DNA of 64,000 nt from Acidithiobacillus thiooxidans ATCC 19377 (GTDB lineage Bacteria > Pseudomonadota > Gammaproteobacteria > Acidithiobacillales > Acidithiobacillaceae), in contig NZ_CP045571.1 in assembly GCF_009662475.1 (NCBI RefSeq), positions 432,501-496,500 of the forward strand, read 5' to 3'. The position numbers and the translations under genes were made by a program. How positions within the stretch are numbered: the stretch's first letter is position 1; every line of letters begins with the position of its first letter. This document shows positions 1 to 10,489 of the stretch, in pieces. The notes under the pieces were generated by a model that saw only the letters and a program-made list of their open reading frames with translations, searched no databases and was not told the origin of the DNA.

Positions 1-1255
1 GCAAATCCGTCTGGAAGCAGCCAAGGCGATACGTCCCGACGTGGATCTGGGGGGCTTTGTAGAAGAAGTTCTGCCACCGGTCGAATTTGGTCGCATTGCC
101 GCACAGACCGCCAAGCAGGTGATTGTCCAGAAAGTACGAGATGCTGAACGGGACCGGATTGTTTCCGACTTTGCCTTGCGTAAAGGGGATATTATCAGTG
201 GTCTGGTCAAGCGTATGGAAAAAGGCAATGCCATTGTCGATATGGGGCGGGCAGAGGCGCTGTTGGCCAAAGATGAAATGATGCCGCGTGAGGCCATTCG
301 TCCCGGCGACCGGGTCAAGGCACATCTACAGGACGTCCGCAGGGTGCAGCGTGGTCCACAGTTGTTTTTGTCGCGGGTCAGCCCCGAATTGTTGATCAGG
401 CTGTTTGCCCAGGAAGTGCCGGAAATTGGTAATGGTATGATCGAAATCATGGGGGCGGCACGGGATCCTGGCTTGCGCGCGAAACTGGCGGTGCGCTCCA
501 ATGACCCTCGAGTGGATCCAGTGGGTGCCTGTGTCGGCTTGCGCGGTAACCGCGTTCAGACGGTCATCAACGAACTCAAGGGTGAGCGTATTGATATCGT
601 CATCTGGTCGGCAGATCCGGCTAGTTATGTCATCAATGCCTTATCACCGGCCGAAGTGTCGAGTATTGTGGTAGATGAAAACACCCACAGTATGGATGTG
701 GTCGTCGATGCTGAAAACCTCTCGCAGGCCATCGGACGCGGCGGGCAAAATGTGCGCCTGGCCACGCAGTTGACAGGATGGACCATCAATATCCTGACGG
801 AAGAAGAAGCCCAGGCCAAACGTGACGAAGAAGATTCCAAGTTCCTGAATCATTTTGTTCAAGAGTTGGGCGTGGATGAAGATCTGGCGCAACTGCTGGT
901 CAGCGAGGGCTTTACCTCGATTGAAGAAGTGGCATATGTGCCAGTTGCCGAGATGATGGAAATTGAAGGGCTTGATGAAGAACTGGTCAGCGAACTGCGG
1001 CGTCGGGCGCGCGATATGCTTTTGAACAAAGCCATTGCCCAGGAAGAACAGGTGGCCTTAAGCGAACCTGGTGAGGACCTGCTAAGCCTGAAAGAAATGG
1101 ATAAAGGCCTGGCCCATCTGCTGGCCAGCAAGGGTGTGGCCACTGCTGAAGATTTGGCGGAGCTGGCAGCCAGCGAGTTATGTGAGATGGTCGGGATTGA
1201 TGAAGAGCGTGCGAAAGCTCTTATTCTGGAGGCGCGTGCGCCCTGGTTTGCTTAA
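1..1255 (+). CDS. nusA: Transcription termination/antitermination factor NusA (5' end outside window)
   Basis: NusA binds RNA polymerase and nascent RNA and modulates pausing, termination and antitermination. The reading frame is already open at base 2 and runs 417 codons to the stop at 1255; the missing start lies upstream. The visible part covers the end of the N-terminal RNAP-binding domain, the S1 domain (starting near GDIISGLVKR), two KH domains (VGLRGNRVQ and the IGRGGQNVR loop), and a C-terminal pair of helix-hairpin-helix acidic repeats (around VSEGFTSIEEVA and LASKGVATAEDL), as in proteobacterial NusA. It is followed 53 bp later by infB, the usual order of this operon. The GTG/ATG codons inside the frame are not the real start. 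Confidence 0.96.
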   Translation, partial: QIRLEAAKAIRPDVDLGGFVEEVLPPVEFGRIAAQTAKQVIVQKVRDAERDRIVSDFALRKGDIISGLVKRMEKGNAIVDMGRAEALLAKDEMMPREAIRPGDRVKAHLQDVRRVQRGPQLFLSRVSPELLIRLFAQEVPEIGNGMIEIMGAARDPGLRAKLAVRSNDPRVDPVGACVGLRGNRVQTVINELKGERIDIVIWSADPASYVINALSPAEVSSIVVDENTHSMDVVVDAENLSQAIGRGGQNVRLATQLTGWTINILTEEEAQAKRDEEDSKFLNHFVQELGVDEDLAQLLVSEGFTSIEEVAYVPVAEMMEIEGLDEELVSELRRRARDMLLNKAIAQEEQVALSEPGEDLLSLKEMDKGLAHLLASKGVATAEDLAELAASELCEMVGIDEERAKALILEARAPWFA

Positions 1256-1308
1256 TACGAACCCTGTGAACGCATTGTGCGAACAAGTGGTTTTGGAGAA
1301 AGAGGATT

Positions 1309-3930
1309 ATGACGGTAACTGTCGCCAATTTTGCAGCTGAATTAGGTGTAACCCATGCGCGCTTGTTGGAGCAGTTGAATGCTGCGGGCATCGTGAAAAA
1401 AACAGCAGATGATGTGGTCACTGAAGACGACAAACATCGGTTGCTGGCTTCGTTACGCAGTGCCCATGGAGAAGGAAGTGGCGAGCTGCGGCGGATCACC
1501 CTGAACCGTACCAGCACCTCTGAAATCAAGCAGTCGGTCGGTGCGGGAAAATCCCGTACTGTACAGGTGGAGGTCCGGCGTAAGAGAACCTACGTCAAAC
1601 GTGAGGTGACCGCAGATGAACCGGTAGAACAGTTGCCTGTTGCGGAAAGTCAGGTTGCTGAGCCGGTTACAGCCGTCGAAACATCGCCCCCCGAGATCGA
1701 GATGCTGGTGAGCCCCGTTGACGTTGCCGTCACGGAGACTGTCCAGGACTCAGCCGCCCCTGTCGCCCAGCAGGATGCTCCCGAACCGGTAGAATCGGTA
1801 GCGCAACCCGTGGTGACAACCCCCGAAGCTATACCGGCAGTGGAGCCAAAAGCGCCAGGCGCTGAACGTCAGCCTGCTGCCCGTGCCCATAGCGAACGCG
1901 CTGCGGCACCGGATCGTAACCGTGCTCCAGTCAGCGAACGCCCGCGTCCCGCAGCAACTGCCCCGGCTAAAGCACCCTCGGCCCCGCCGCGTGGTAAAAA
2001 AGCAGGCCCGGCAGGTCGTGGAGAGGATGATCGTTCCGGTGCCGGACGGCGTGGTCCACGTCGTAATGATGAGGGCGGCAATGCCGATGCTTTAGGGCGT
2101 CGGCGTAAACCTGGAGACAAGAAAAACCGGAATCGCGGTACGCAGATGGGCAATGAAGCCATCATGGCACCGGTGATTCGCGAAGTAGCCGTCCCCGAAA
2201 CCATTACGGTGGGTGAATTGGCCAGCCGCATGGCGATCAAGGCCACGGATGTCATCAAGGCCATGATGAAAATGGGCGTGATGGCGACCATCAATCAGGT
2301 GATTGACCAGGAAACGGCGGCTATTGTCGTTGAAGAATTAGGTCATAAGGTCAAGATGGTAGCCATGACCAGTCCCGAAGCCTTCCTGATGGATGAAGGC
2401 AGTACGGAGACCCCGATTATTGGCAGACGGCCCCCCGTGGTCACGGTAATGGGGCATGTAGACCATGGTAAAACCTCACTGCTGGACCGGATTCGTTCGG
2501 CGCAGGTAGCCAGTGGGGAAGCAGGAGGAATCACCCAGCATATTGGTGCTTATCATGTGGAAACGCCCAAAGGCATGGTAACTTTTCTGGATACCCCAGG
2601 CCATGAAGCCTTTACCGCCATGCGGGCCCGAGGTGCTCAGGCTACCGATATTGTCGTTCTGGTAGTGGCGGCAGATGACGGTGTGATGCCGCAAACCATT
2701 GAAGCCATCCATCATGCCAAGGCGGCACATGTGCCGATTGTTGTGGCCGTCAACAAAATCGACAAACCCGGAGTGGACCCTGAACGGATCCGACAGGAGT
2801 TGGCAGGTCATGAGGTGGTTCCTGAAGAATGGGGTGGAGACGCGCAGTTTGTGAATGTTTCGGCCAAGGCCGGTCTGCATATTGATGATCTCCTGGATGC
2901 GATCCTGTTGCAGGCGGAAATGCTCGAACTGGATGTGCAGAGTAATGGTCCGGCCAAGGGTGTGGTCATTGAGTCCCGTCTTGATCGGGGTCGGGGTGTA
3001 GTGGCCACGGTACTGGTTCGGCAGGGTACCCTGCATGCTGGGGATATGCTCCTGGCGGGAGCCCAGTTTGGGCGCGTGAAAGCGCTGGTTAATGATGCCG
3101 GACAAAGTACGCAGGAAGTAGGCCCCGGTTTGCCTGCCGAGGTTCTCGGCCTCAGTGATGTTCCCCATGCGGGTGACGAGGTTGTGGTTGTGGCCGATGA
3201 GCGCAAGGCGCGTGAAGTCGCGCTGTTCCGTCAGGGCAAGTTCCGTGATGTGCGTCTTGCCAAAAACCAGAAGGCTTCCCTGGAGAGTCTCTTTGAAGCC
3301 GCTGCGGATGGTCAGTTGCAGCAGTTGAATCTGTTGATCAAGGCTGACGTGCAAGGTTCGGTAGAAGCATTGAGTACGACGCTGGAGCGCCTTTCCACTT
3401 CAGAAGTAAAAGTGACCGTTATTCACTCGGGTGTGGGAGGTATTACTGAATCGGATGTGAATCTGGCGGCAGCTTCGCAAGCGGTGCTTATCGGCTTTAA
3501 TGTACGGGCGGAAGCTCAGGCCCGTCGCCTCATAGAAAGCACTGGCGTAGATGTACGTTATCACAGCGTGATTTATGATGCCGTGGATGAAGTCAAAGCC
3601 GCCATGAGTGGTATGCTGGCACCGGAAATCCGTGAAAAAATCATTGGTCATGCTGAGGTCCGCGAAACATTCCGGGTTCCCAAAGTGGGTACGATCGCCG
3701 GCTGTATGGTCATCGATGGCGTTGTCCGCCGTAATGCCAAGGTCCGCGTGCTGCGACAGGACGTGGTCATCCACAGCGGTGAAATGGATTCTTTGCGCCG
3801 CTTCAAGGATGACGCCAAGGAAGTCCGGGAAGGTTTCGAGTGTGGTATCGGTCTGCGCAATTACAATGACCTCAAAAACGGGGATATCATTGAGGCCTAC
3901 GAAACCACTGAAGTCGCGCGTACGGTCTAG
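1309..3930 (+). CDS. infB: Translation initiation factor IF-2
   Basis: IF-2 is the GTPase that delivers initiator fMet-tRNA to the 30S subunit and promotes 70S joining. At 873 residues it is a normal long form. The N-terminus has the IF2_N fold ([19 protein letters not shown]), then a low-complexity Ala/Pro/Glu- and Arg-rich linker to about residue 280, then the G domain with GHVDHGKTS near residue 382, DTPGHEAF and NKID, then the beta-barrel and C-terminal fMet-tRNA-binding domains. The ATG follows an AGAGGA-like ribosome site. It sits between nusA and rbfA, as in most proteobacteria, and is probably cotranscribed with them. Confidence 0.97.
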   Translation: MTVTVANFAAELGVTHARLLEQLNAAGIVKKTADDVVTEDDKHRLLASLRSAHGEGSGELRRITLNRTSTSEIKQSVGAGKSRTVQVEVRRKRTYVKREVTADEPVEQLPVAESQVAEPVTAVETSPPEIEMLVSPVDVAVTETVQDSAAPVAQQDAPEPVESVAQPVVTTPEAIPAVEPKAPGAERQPAARAHSERAAAPDRNRAPVSERPRPAATAPAKAPSAPPRGKKAGPAGRGEDDRSGAGRRGPRRNDEGGNADALGRRRKPGDKKNRNRGTQMGNEAIMAPVIREVAVPETITVGELASRMAIKATDVIKAMMKMGVMATINQVIDQETAAIVVEELGHKVKMVAMTSPEAFLMDEGSTETPIIGRRPPVVTVMGHVDHGKTSLLDRIRSAQVASGEAGGITQHIGAYHVETPKGMVTFLDTPGHEAFTAMRARGAQATDIVVLVVAADDGVMPQTIEAIHHAKAAHVPIVVAVNKIDKPGVDPERIRQELAGHEVVPEEWGGDAQFVNVSAKAGLHIDDLLDAILLQAEMLELDVQSNGPAKGVVIESRLDRGRGVVATVLVRQGTLHAGDMLLAGAQFGRVKALVNDAGQSTQEVGPGLPAEVLGLSDVPHAGDEVVVVADERKAREVALFRQGKFRDVRLAKNQKASLESLFEAAADGQLQQLNLLIKADVQGSVEALSTTLERLSTSEVKVTVIHSGVGGITESDVNLAAASQAVLIGFNVRAEAQARRLIESTGVDVRYHSVIYDAVDEVKAAMSGMLAPEIREKIIGHAEVRETFRVPKVGTIAGCMVIDGVVRRNAKVRVLRQDVVIHSGEMDSLRRFKDDAKEVREGFECGIGLRNYNDLKNGDIIEAYETTEVARTV

Positions 3931-3939
3931 GAGTTGGCG

Positions 3940-4323
3940 TTGCAGCATACTCATCGTGTTTATCCGCGCGGCGCCAGGGTATCTCACCTGCTCCGTGAAG
4001 AAATTGCCGCGCTGTTGCGCGAGTTGCATGGTCTTCCTGCTGATCTGGCGCTCTTGCCGCCCAGCATAACCATGGTCGACTTGCCAGCTGACATGCGTTC
4101 GGCAACCGTTTTCTTTTCCCTGATGGATGGTCCCGGGCGCGCCGCTGCGGTCCGCCAGATCCTCGATGCCCGGGCGGGAGAAATGCGTCAGATACTGGGG
4201 AAGCGGCTGGCCTTGCGGCGGATTCCGCCATTGCACTTTGTTTATGATGCGCGCTTTGATCGGGGTGCTGAAATGGCAGAAATTCTGGCGCATTTGCCGC
4301 CCGCTGCGGATGAGGAAGCGTGA
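3940..4323 (+). CDS. rbfA: 30S ribosome-binding factor RbfA
   Basis: RbfA is a small KH-fold protein that binds immature 30S subunits and helps 16S rRNA 5'-end maturation. About 127 residues. Family features are the N-terminal RV...ISHLLREEIAALL helix and the later SATVFFSLMDG strand. There is no ATG. Two TTG codons are in frame, at 3934 and 3940. The ribosome site AGGAG ends at 3933, so the TTG at 3940 has sensible spacing (about 6 nt) and is preferred over the one touching the site. The 3' end is just upstream of the truB start, implying translational coupling. Confidence 0.93.
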   Translation: MQHTHRVYPRGARVSHLLREEIAALLRELHGLPADLALLPPSITMVDLPADMRSATVFFSLMDGPGRAAAVRQILDARAGEMRQILGKRLALRRIPPLHFVYDARFDRGAEMAEILAHLPPAADEEA

Positions 4324-4325
4324 TC

Positions 4326-5207
4326 ATGACCTGTCAGCATGGCCTGTTGTTGCTCGATAAGCCAGAGGGTTTAACCTCCAATGCGACCCTGCAGCGCGCC
4401 AAGCGGATTATGGGGATCAAAAAAGCGGGACATACCGGCAGCCTCGATCCCATTGCCACCGGGCTGCTGGTATTGCTCTTTGGTGAGGCGACCAAAGTCT
4501 CTGATTACATTCTGAATGCCGACAAGTCCTACCGGGCGACCCTGCGGCTGGGACAGACAACCAGCACGGGTGATCGTGAGGGTGAGATTCTGGAAGAAAA
4601 AGCGGTCACGGTAGTGCGCGCCGATATCGAGGCCATGCTCCCGCGTTTTCTGGGAGAAATTGCCCAGATTCCTCCCATGTACTCGGCCATCAAGCAGGGT
4701 GGCAAGCCTTTGTACGAGCTGGCTCGTAAAGGGATTGAGGTGGAAAGGGCGCCGCGTCAGGTGCGCATTGACGGTTTGCGCCTGATAGAATTCACCGGGA
4801 ATCGCCTGGTCATGGATGTGGATTGTTCCAAAGGTACCTACATTCGCAGTCTGGCGATGGATTTGGGCGCGGCCTTGGATTGTGGGGCTCATGTCGAAGC
4901 GTTGCGACGAACGTGCACAGGGCCATTCAGGATCGAGGACGCATTTACTCTGGAAGCGTTGGCAGAGCAGCAGAAACAGGGTGAATGTCCGTTAAAGGCG
5001 ATGGATCTGGCACTGGAGTATTTGCCCGCCGTCACCCTGACGGAGAACACCGCTTATTATTTGCGTCAGGGGCAGGGTGTGGTGGTGGCACATGCACCTT
5101 CTCTGGGACGTATTCGCCTTTACGGACCGGGTGCGCAGTTTCTCGGTCTGGGAGAGGTCATGGACGACGGAAAGGTGGCGCCACGCCGCCTCATGAGCGT
5201 AAACTAG
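4326..5207 (+). CDS. truB: tRNA pseudouridine(55) synthase TruB
   Basis: TruB isomerises U55 in the T-loop of tRNAs. The 293-residue frame has the catalytic-region motif GHTGSLDPIATGLL with the nucleophilic Asp, followed by the DKSYRATLRLG and CSKGTYIRSLA motifs of the family and a C-terminal PUA-like segment. A GTG at 4320 could extend it by two codons, but the AGGAAG ribosome site at 4313-4318 is spaced correctly for the ATG at 4326. It lies directly after rbfA and before rpsO in the standard operon. Confidence 0.95.
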   Translation: MTCQHGLLLLDKPEGLTSNATLQRAKRIMGIKKAGHTGSLDPIATGLLVLLFGEATKVSDYILNADKSYRATLRLGQTTSTGDREGEILEEKAVTVVRADIEAMLPRFLGEIAQIPPMYSAIKQGGKPLYELARKGIEVERAPRQVRIDGLRLIEFTGNRLVMDVDCSKGTYIRSLAMDLGAALDCGAHVEALRRTCTGPFRIEDAFTLEALAEQQKQGECPLKAMDLALEYLPAVTLTENTAYYLRQGQGVVVAHAPSLGRIRLYGPGAQFLGLGEVMDDGKVAPRRLMSVN

Positions 5208-5246
5208 GGAGTATTGTTTTTTTAGAAGTTCCGAGGAGAAGAATTT

Positions 5247-5516
5247 ATGTCGCTGTCGCGTGAAGTCAAAGCAGATGTTGTTCAGGGTTATGCTACCCAT
5301 GCAGGAGATACGGGTTCTCCCGAAGTGCAGGTCGCCCTTTTGACCACTCGTATTGAAGGATTGGCTGATCATTTCAAAATTAACAAGCATGATCATCATT
5401 CCCGTCAAGGATTGCTGAAAATGGTGGGCCAACGCCGCAAGCTGCTGGATTACCTCAAAAAGCGTGATGTGAATCGTTATCGTTCGCTGATTGAGCGTCT
5501 GGGTCTGCGTAAGTAA
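5247..5516 (+). CDS. rpsO: 30S ribosomal protein S15
   Basis: S15 binds the 16S rRNA central domain and the inter-subunit bridge. The 89-residue length is exact for the family, with the characteristic [14 protein letters not shown] and [22 protein letters not shown] stretches. A GAGGAGAAG ribosome site precedes the ATG. As in Escherichia coli it is followed immediately by pnp. The 39-bp truB-rpsO gap contains a T-run, but I did not find a convincing terminator or promoter in it. Confidence 0.98.
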   Translation: MSLSREVKADVVQGYATHAGDTGSPEVQVALLTTRIEGLADHFKINKHDHHSRQGLLKMVGQRRKLLDYLKKRDVNRYRSLIERLGLRK

Positions 5517-5526
5517 GGAGAAGGTT

Positions 5527-7605
5527 TTGGCCATCATTCGGAAAGAGTTGGATTTCGGCGGACAGCGCCTGCATCTGGAAACAGGTCGTATGGCGCGTCA
5601 GGCTGATGGGGCGGTACTGGTTTCCAGTGGCGACACAGTGGTTCTGGTGACGGCCGTTGGCCGTCGTGAAATGAAACCCGGTCAGGACTTCTTCCCCTTG
5701 ACGGTCAATTATCAGGAAAAAGCCTATGCTGCCGGTAAAATTCCGGGGGGCTTCTTCAAGCGCGAAGGTCGGCCAACTGAAAAAGAAACCCTGACCTCGC
5801 GACTGATTGATCGACCCATTCGTCCCTTGTTTCCCAAAGGCTTCATGAATGAAGTGCAGGTCATCGCCACGGTTCTTTCTGTGGATCGCGATCATGACCC
5901 GGACATTCTGGCGATGCTTGGTGCTTCGGCAGCCTTGGCGATTTCCGGTATTCCGTTCAGAGGTCCTATTGGGGGCGCCCGGGTGGGTTACGTCAATGGA
6001 CAATATGTCCTGAATCCCAGCGCTGCCCAATTGGCTGAATCGCAGTTGGATCTGGTCGTGGCCGGAACCCGTAATGCGGTGTTGATGGTGGAATCAGAAG
6101 CCCAGCAACTGTCTGAAGAAGTAATGCTTGAGGCCGTCATGTTTGGGCACGCCGGATTCCAGCCGGTCATTGAGGCTATTGAGGCCCTGGCCCATGAAGT
6201 GGGTAAGACCAGCTGGAACTGGGTGGCACCCGTAGCCGATGAGGCTTTGGGTCAGCAGGTGCAGGCCAAGGCTTCGGGCTTGCTGCAGGAAGCCTACTCG
6301 TTGGTAGAAAAACAGGCGCGTAGTAAAAAGCTTGAAGAAATTCAGCAGCACATGGTTGCAGAATTAGCCTTAGAAGATGCGCAGCTGGCAGACATGGTGC
6401 GTGGTTTTGTTAAAAAAATCGAAACCGGTATTGTCCGGGGGCGGATTCTGGATGGTGCGCCGCGCATTGATGGGCGGGACACCAAGACCGTGCGACCCAT
6501 TACGATTGAGGCGGGGGTTTTACCCCGCACCCATGGTTCGGCCCTGTTTACCCGGGGTGAAACCCAGGCTCTGGTCGTCGCAACTTTGGGAACCAAGGGC
6601 GATGAGCAGATTATCGACGCTCTTCAGGGAGAAAGTCGTGATCGCTTCATGCTCCATTATAATTTCCCGCCATTTTCCACCGGCGAAACGGGCATGGTGG
6701 GGTCACCCAAACGCCGTGAAATTGGTCACGGTCGTCTGGCAAAACGGGCAGTAGCCGCAGTGTTGCCGGAAGCCAGCGAATTTCCCTACAGCCTGCGGGT
6801 GGTTTCAGAAGTGCTGGAGTCCAATGGTTCTTCCAGTATGGCTACGGTGTGCGGCGCTTCATTGGCCCTGATGGATGCCGGTGTTCCGTTGAAGGCTCCC
6901 GTTGCCGGAGTCGCCATGGGACTGATCAAGGAAGGTGAGCGTTTTGCGGTCCTGACCGATATCCTGGGTGATGAAGATCATCTGGGTGACATGGATTTCA
7001 AGGTGGCGGGTACCGAACAGGGTGTGACTGCCCTGCAGATGGATATCAAAATTGACGGTATTACCCGTGAAATCATGGCTGCAGCCCTAAAACAGGCCCA
7101 TGCCGGACGTCTTCATATTCTGGGTCTGATGAATGCAGTACTCGAAAAAGGCCGCGTCGAACTTTCGGATAACGCCCCGCGCATTATTACCATACACATC
7201 AACCCGGACAAAATCCGTGATGTCATCGGGCCGGGCGGTAAAGTCATTCGCGCCTTGACGGAAGAAACCGGTGCTGCCATTGATATTCAGGATAATGGTA
7301 CGGTCACCATCGCCACGGTGGACAGTGAAGCCGGTGCTGCCGCCCGTCGGCGGATTGAACTGCTGACGGCGGAAGTACAGGTGGATACCATATATGATGG
7401 TAAAGTGGCAAAAATCATGGACTTTGGCGCTTTTGTCACCATTCTTCCGGGGCGTGATGGTCTGCTGCACATTTCCCAGATCAGCAGCGAGCGGGTCAGT
7501 GATGTCCACGACTACCTCAAGGAAGGGCAGGCAGTGCGGGTGAAAGTTCTGGAAGTTGATCGTCAGGGCAAAATCAAGCTCAGCATGAAGGACATTACCC
7601 AGTAA
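5527..7605 (+). CDS. pnp: Polyribonucleotide nucleotidyltransferase (PNPase)
   Basis: PNPase is a 3'-to-5' phosphorolytic exoribonuclease of the RNA degradosome. Two RNase PH domains flank a helical domain. A KH domain ([15 protein letters not shown], about residue 565) and an S1 domain ([14 protein letters not shown], about residue 620) follow. The frame is open from 5491, but that would overlap rpsO. The TTG at 5527 sits after the TAAGGAGAAGG ribosome site at the rpsO stop and gives the expected N-terminus and a 692-residue protein. A non-ATG start is unusual for such an abundant enzyme. Confidence 0.96.
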   Translation: MAIIRKELDFGGQRLHLETGRMARQADGAVLVSSGDTVVLVTAVGRREMKPGQDFFPLTVNYQEKAYAAGKIPGGFFKREGRPTEKETLTSRLIDRPIRPLFPKGFMNEVQVIATVLSVDRDHDPDILAMLGASAALAISGIPFRGPIGGARVGYVNGQYVLNPSAAQLAESQLDLVVAGTRNAVLMVESEAQQLSEEVMLEAVMFGHAGFQPVIEAIEALAHEVGKTSWNWVAPVADEALGQQVQAKASGLLQEAYSLVEKQARSKKLEEIQQHMVAELALEDAQLADMVRGFVKKIETGIVRGRILDGAPRIDGRDTKTVRPITIEAGVLPRTHGSALFTRGETQALVVATLGTKGDEQIIDALQGESRDRFMLHYNFPPFSTGETGMVGSPKRREIGHGRLAKRAVAAVLPEASEFPYSLRVVSEVLESNGSSSMATVCGASLALMDAGVPLKAPVAGVAMGLIKEGERFAVLTDILGDEDHLGDMDFKVAGTEQGVTALQMDIKIDGITREIMAAALKQAHAGRLHILGLMNAVLEKGRVELSDNAPRIITIHINPDKIRDVIGPGGKVIRALTEETGAAIDIQDNGTVTIATVDSEAGAAARRRIELLTAEVQVDTIYDGKVAKIMDFGAFVTILPGRDGLLHISQISSERVSDVHDYLKEGQAVRVKVLEVDRQGKIKLSMKDITQ

Positions 7606-7613
7606 TTCTGGAT

Positions 7614-8867
7614 TTGGCGGTTTTGACAAAAAATATCGAAGCTTCTGTAAGCACGCTGGATAACGGCGTTGTCGTTCTCAGCGAAAGGTTGCCGGATCGC
7701 CAAAGCGTGGCCCTGTCCCTGACCTTGGGAAATGGTAGCCGTGATCAGGCTGCAGATGAAAACGGTTTTGCCCATCTCCTGGAACACATGCTCTTCAAGG
7801 GCAGTACCAAAAGAGATGGAGATGCACTGAATGCAGCGATGGAATCCCTGGGCGGGACCATCAATGCCTTCACCGATCGTGAGAGTACTGTTTTCCATGG
7901 CACGGTGCTGGCCGAGGATGCTCAGGAAGCTTTTGTCCTGCTCAGTGAAATGCTCACGCACCCACGTTTTGATCACGCGGATTTACGTCTGGAAAAACAG
8001 GTGGTCGCCCAGGAGGCCGCCATGGCTGCCGAGGACCTGGAGGATTGGGTACAGGAACGGGCCTTATTGGAGATATGGGGAGAGCACCCCCTGGCCTGGC
8101 CCGTGTTGGGCAAGGCCAGCTGTATTCGTGCAGCCAGCCGTAAACGCATACAGGCCTATCACGAGCGGGTTTTGGCCGAATCGCCCCTGATTGTTACGGC
8201 TGTTGGTGCTGTGGATCATGAGCGTTTGTGTGGATGGGTGCAGCATGCCTTTCCCGAAACGCGTCGTCCGGCCCCCCTGCAAAATGGCTTGCCCCCCCGC
8301 TTTCAGCTTGGTAAAAAAAATCTGCGTCGTTCAGAAGCCCGTCAGGCGCATTTGGTCTGGATGGCACCAGCTTGTTCCGTCGAATCAGAAGACTATCTCG
8401 CTCATGTGGTGGCCAATGCCATTCTGGGGGGAGGCACCGCCTCTTATTTATTCCGGGAACTCCGGGAAAGGCGTGGATTGGCGTATCAGGTATTTTCCCA
8501 TCTGGATGCTTTGCGCGACTGTGGCGAATGGTCGTTGTATGTAGCCACCCCGGAAGATAAAGCCCATGAAGCCGGCAAGGCGATGTCCGAAGTGCTGTCT
8601 AAATTGCTGAGTGAGGGACCCGGTTCGAGCGATATGCTCTGGGCAAAACGCAGCTTGCGGATTCAGTTGTTGCTCGGACAGGAAGATGCCGAAGTGCGCA
8701 TGAGTCGGCTGGCTCGCCAGTGGCTTTATCTGGGCCGCCTGCATTCGGCAGAACAATCCTTGCAGAAACTGGAGCTTGTGGATGCAGAAGCCGTACGTCG
8801 GGTTTTGCGCGAAGCCTGGGAACAACGCCTGGAAATGAGCTGCTTACCCTCACGCCGCAAGACTTAG
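7614..8867 (+). CDS. M16 family zinc peptidase (PqqL/YmxG-like)
   Basis: This is an insulinase/mitochondrial-processing-peptidase relative. The inverted zinc motif HxxEH is present as HLLEH at residues 54-58, followed by the conserved FKGS, FTDRESTVFHG and R..RGLAYQVFSH segments of the N- and C-terminal M16 halves. At 417 residues it is a single-chain active-type M16B protein, like Bacillus MlpA/YmxG, whose gene is also near pnp. There is no clear signal peptide, so it is probably cytoplasmic. The start is TTG, at 7614 or possibly 7623. The gene begins 8 bp after pnp and converges on gloB with a 4-bp overlap. Confidence 0.85.
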   Translation: MAVLTKNIEASVSTLDNGVVVLSERLPDRQSVALSLTLGNGSRDQAADENGFAHLLEHMLFKGSTKRDGDALNAAMESLGGTINAFTDRESTVFHGTVLAEDAQEAFVLLSEMLTHPRFDHADLRLEKQVVAQEAAMAAEDLEDWVQERALLEIWGEHPLAWPVLGKASCIRAASRKRIQAYHERVLAESPLIVTAVGAVDHERLCGWVQHAFPETRRPAPLQNGLPPRFQLGKKNLRRSEARQAHLVWMAPACSVESEDYLAHVVANAILGGGTASYLFRELRERRGLAYQVFSHLDALRDCGEWSLYVATPEDKAHEAGKAMSEVLSKLLSEGPGSSDMLWAKRSLRIQLLLGQEDAEVRMSRLARQWLYLGRLHSAEQSLQKLELVDAEAVRRVLREAWEQRLEMSCLPSRRKT

Positions 8868-9616
8868 GAAAACTGGTCCTTCCAGCGTCGCAAAGCGGTA
8901 AATACAGATAATGCCGTGCCGCCGCTGAGGGGGTCAAAGTGCCGGGCACTGGCAATCAGCGCAGGATCAGCACAGCGCAGAAAAGGATTGCTGGCGCGTT
9001 CCAGAGCAATGCTTGACGGCAAGGTGGGTTGTCCACGCTCGCGCTGCTTTTGGGCTTGTATTTGTCTGTCCCGAATAACCGGGTTGCCGGGATCCACCAA
9101 AGCTGCAAAACGCAAATTATTCTCGGTGTATTCGTGGGCGCAGTACACCGCTGTCTCCGGAGGAAGCGCGGCAAGCTGCTGCAAGCTATGGAACAACATC
9201 TCGGGAGTACCTTCAAAGATCCGTCCGCAGCCGGCAGCAAAAAGTGTGTCTCCGCAAAACAGAGACGCATTCCAGACATAAGCGATGTGATCCCGGGTAT
9301 GACCCGGAACTTCCATGACCTGGATTTCTGCGGAGCTAATGGCCAGTTTTCCGGCAGCAACCGGATGGGTCAGGGCGGGTATCCGCTTATTGGCACCATA
9401 GACAGGAATGCGGAAATGGTCGGCGAGGGCAGCTACGCCCCCTGTATGATCGGCATGATGATGCGTGCAGAGTATGGCCGTCGGCACCATCTGTCTGGGC
9501 GCAAGCCATTGAAAAATCGGTTCGGCGTCGCCGGGATCGACAATCCAGACACCGGCGCTGCTTTCCAGCACATAAATGTAGTTATCCGCAAATGCAGGAA
9601 TGAAATGCACAGACAT
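8864..9616 (-). CDS. gloB: Hydroxyacylglutathione hydrolase (glyoxalase II)
   Basis: It hydrolyses S-lactoylglutathione to lactate and glutathione, the second step of methylglyoxal detoxification. The 250-residue metallo-beta-lactamase fold has the binuclear metal motif THHHADHTGG (His52, His54, Asp56, His57), GHTRDHIAY and the Cys-His pair CAHEYTENNLRFA. A C-terminal HAGH-type substrate-binding domain follows. A glyoxalase I gene lies 2 kb away (11696-12082), so both steps are encoded locally but not in one transcript. It diverges from the methyltransferase gene across about 100 bp. Confidence 0.94.
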   Translation of the reverse strand: MSVHFIPAFADNYIYVLESSAGVWIVDPGDAEPIFQWLAPRQMVPTAILCTHHHADHTGGVAALADHFRIPVYGANKRIPALTHPVAAGKLAISSAEIQVMEVPGHTRDHIAYVWNASLFCGDTLFAAGCGRIFEGTPEMLFHSLQQLAALPPETAVYCAHEYTENNLRFAALVDPGNPVIRDRQIQAQKQRERGQPTLPSSIALERASNPFLRCADPALIASARHFDPLSGGTALSVFTALRRWKDQFS

Positions 9617-9718
9617 GTTTGGTTCTCAGGGCAAGCGGGTTACCATAAGCCTACTATGGGAGTTGGTTGGGGTCACGCACACTTGGGTTTTTTGTCATGT
9701 TGAAGCGGTTTTACTGAA

Positions 9719-10489
9719 ATGCCGGGGCGGGGACGTCTTAGCCGGCCGCAAGAACAACGGGCTGCCGTGTGGTGGGATAGTGGTGCCGGACGTCTGCTGC
9801 TGGATCGGGCTCGAGATATTCTCCCACGCTGGATTGAGCGTTTGCAGCCGGAAACGGTTTTGCAACTGGGGCAACCGCTATTCTGGGGAATGCCTCCAGG
9901 CACAGAGCGAACCTGGGTGTTGCTGAATGATGGCGCCGCATTGCCACCGGAAGCTTATTTGCAGGTTTGCGGGGCCTGTCCGGATATGCCCTTTGCGCCC
10001 ATGCGCTTTGATCTGGTTATTGTTCCCTTTTGTTTGAGTCGAATGGGTGATCCTGAAGCGGTGCTGGACGAATGCTGGCGGGTGCTGCGCCCTGAAGGTC
10101 ATGTATTGATCATGGATTTTAATCCCGGGGGGAGCTTGAGCTTCATGCGCCGCTGGCGTTTATGGCGGCGGGATCGGGCCTGGCCCTGGCGTCGTCCCTT
10201 TCTGCCCTTAGGGAAGTTGCGTACCCTGCTCGAAAATCAGGATTTTATACTGAAAGAAGGGCGCTACTTTCAGTACACCCTGCCGGGTTTGGAAAAAAAT
10301 GCACAATGGATGGAGCTCGTGGGTGACCGCTGGTGGCCGGCGGGTGCAAACGCTTATTTATTGCTGGCCCAACGCCGTGACCCTGAGCGACCTTTGGTCG
10401 GCTTGGCTACGCCCGTAAAATTGCGTCGGGAGCGTCGTAAAGTCAGCTCTGAAGCCCCGGCAGCTTATGATCACTCGGAGCTGGGATGA
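9719..10489 (+). CDS. SAM-dependent class I methyltransferase
   Basis: A 256-residue protein resembling the YafS-type methyltransferases that commonly sit between gloB and rnhA in proteobacteria. It has a methyltransferase-11 style core: FDLVIVPFCLSRMGDPEAVLDECWRVL fits the post-motif helix, and EGHVLIMDFNPGG fits motif III. Motif I is weak (TVLQLGQPLFWG in place of a clean GxGxG), so activity is not certain. The substrate is unknown. The gene overlaps rnhA by 4 bp and is probably in an operon with rnhA and dnaQ. Confidence 0.75.
   Translation: MPGRGRLSRPQEQRAAVWWDSGAGRLLLDRARDILPRWIERLQPETVLQLGQPLFWGMPPGTERTWVLLNDGAALPPEAYLQVCGACPDMPFAPMRFDLVIVPFCLSRMGDPEAVLDECWRVLRPEGHVLIMDFNPGGSLSFMRRWRLWRRDRAWPWRRPFLPLGKLRTLLENQDFILKEGRYFQYTLPGLEKNAQWMELVGDRWWPAGANAYLLLAQRRDPERPLVGLATPVKLRRERRKVSSEAPAAYDHSELG

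Noticed and set aside
3400-4293. Long minus-strand frames opposite infB, rbfA and truB
   Set aside because: They are antisense shadows of well-identified genes in the common codon-phase relation, without family matches.
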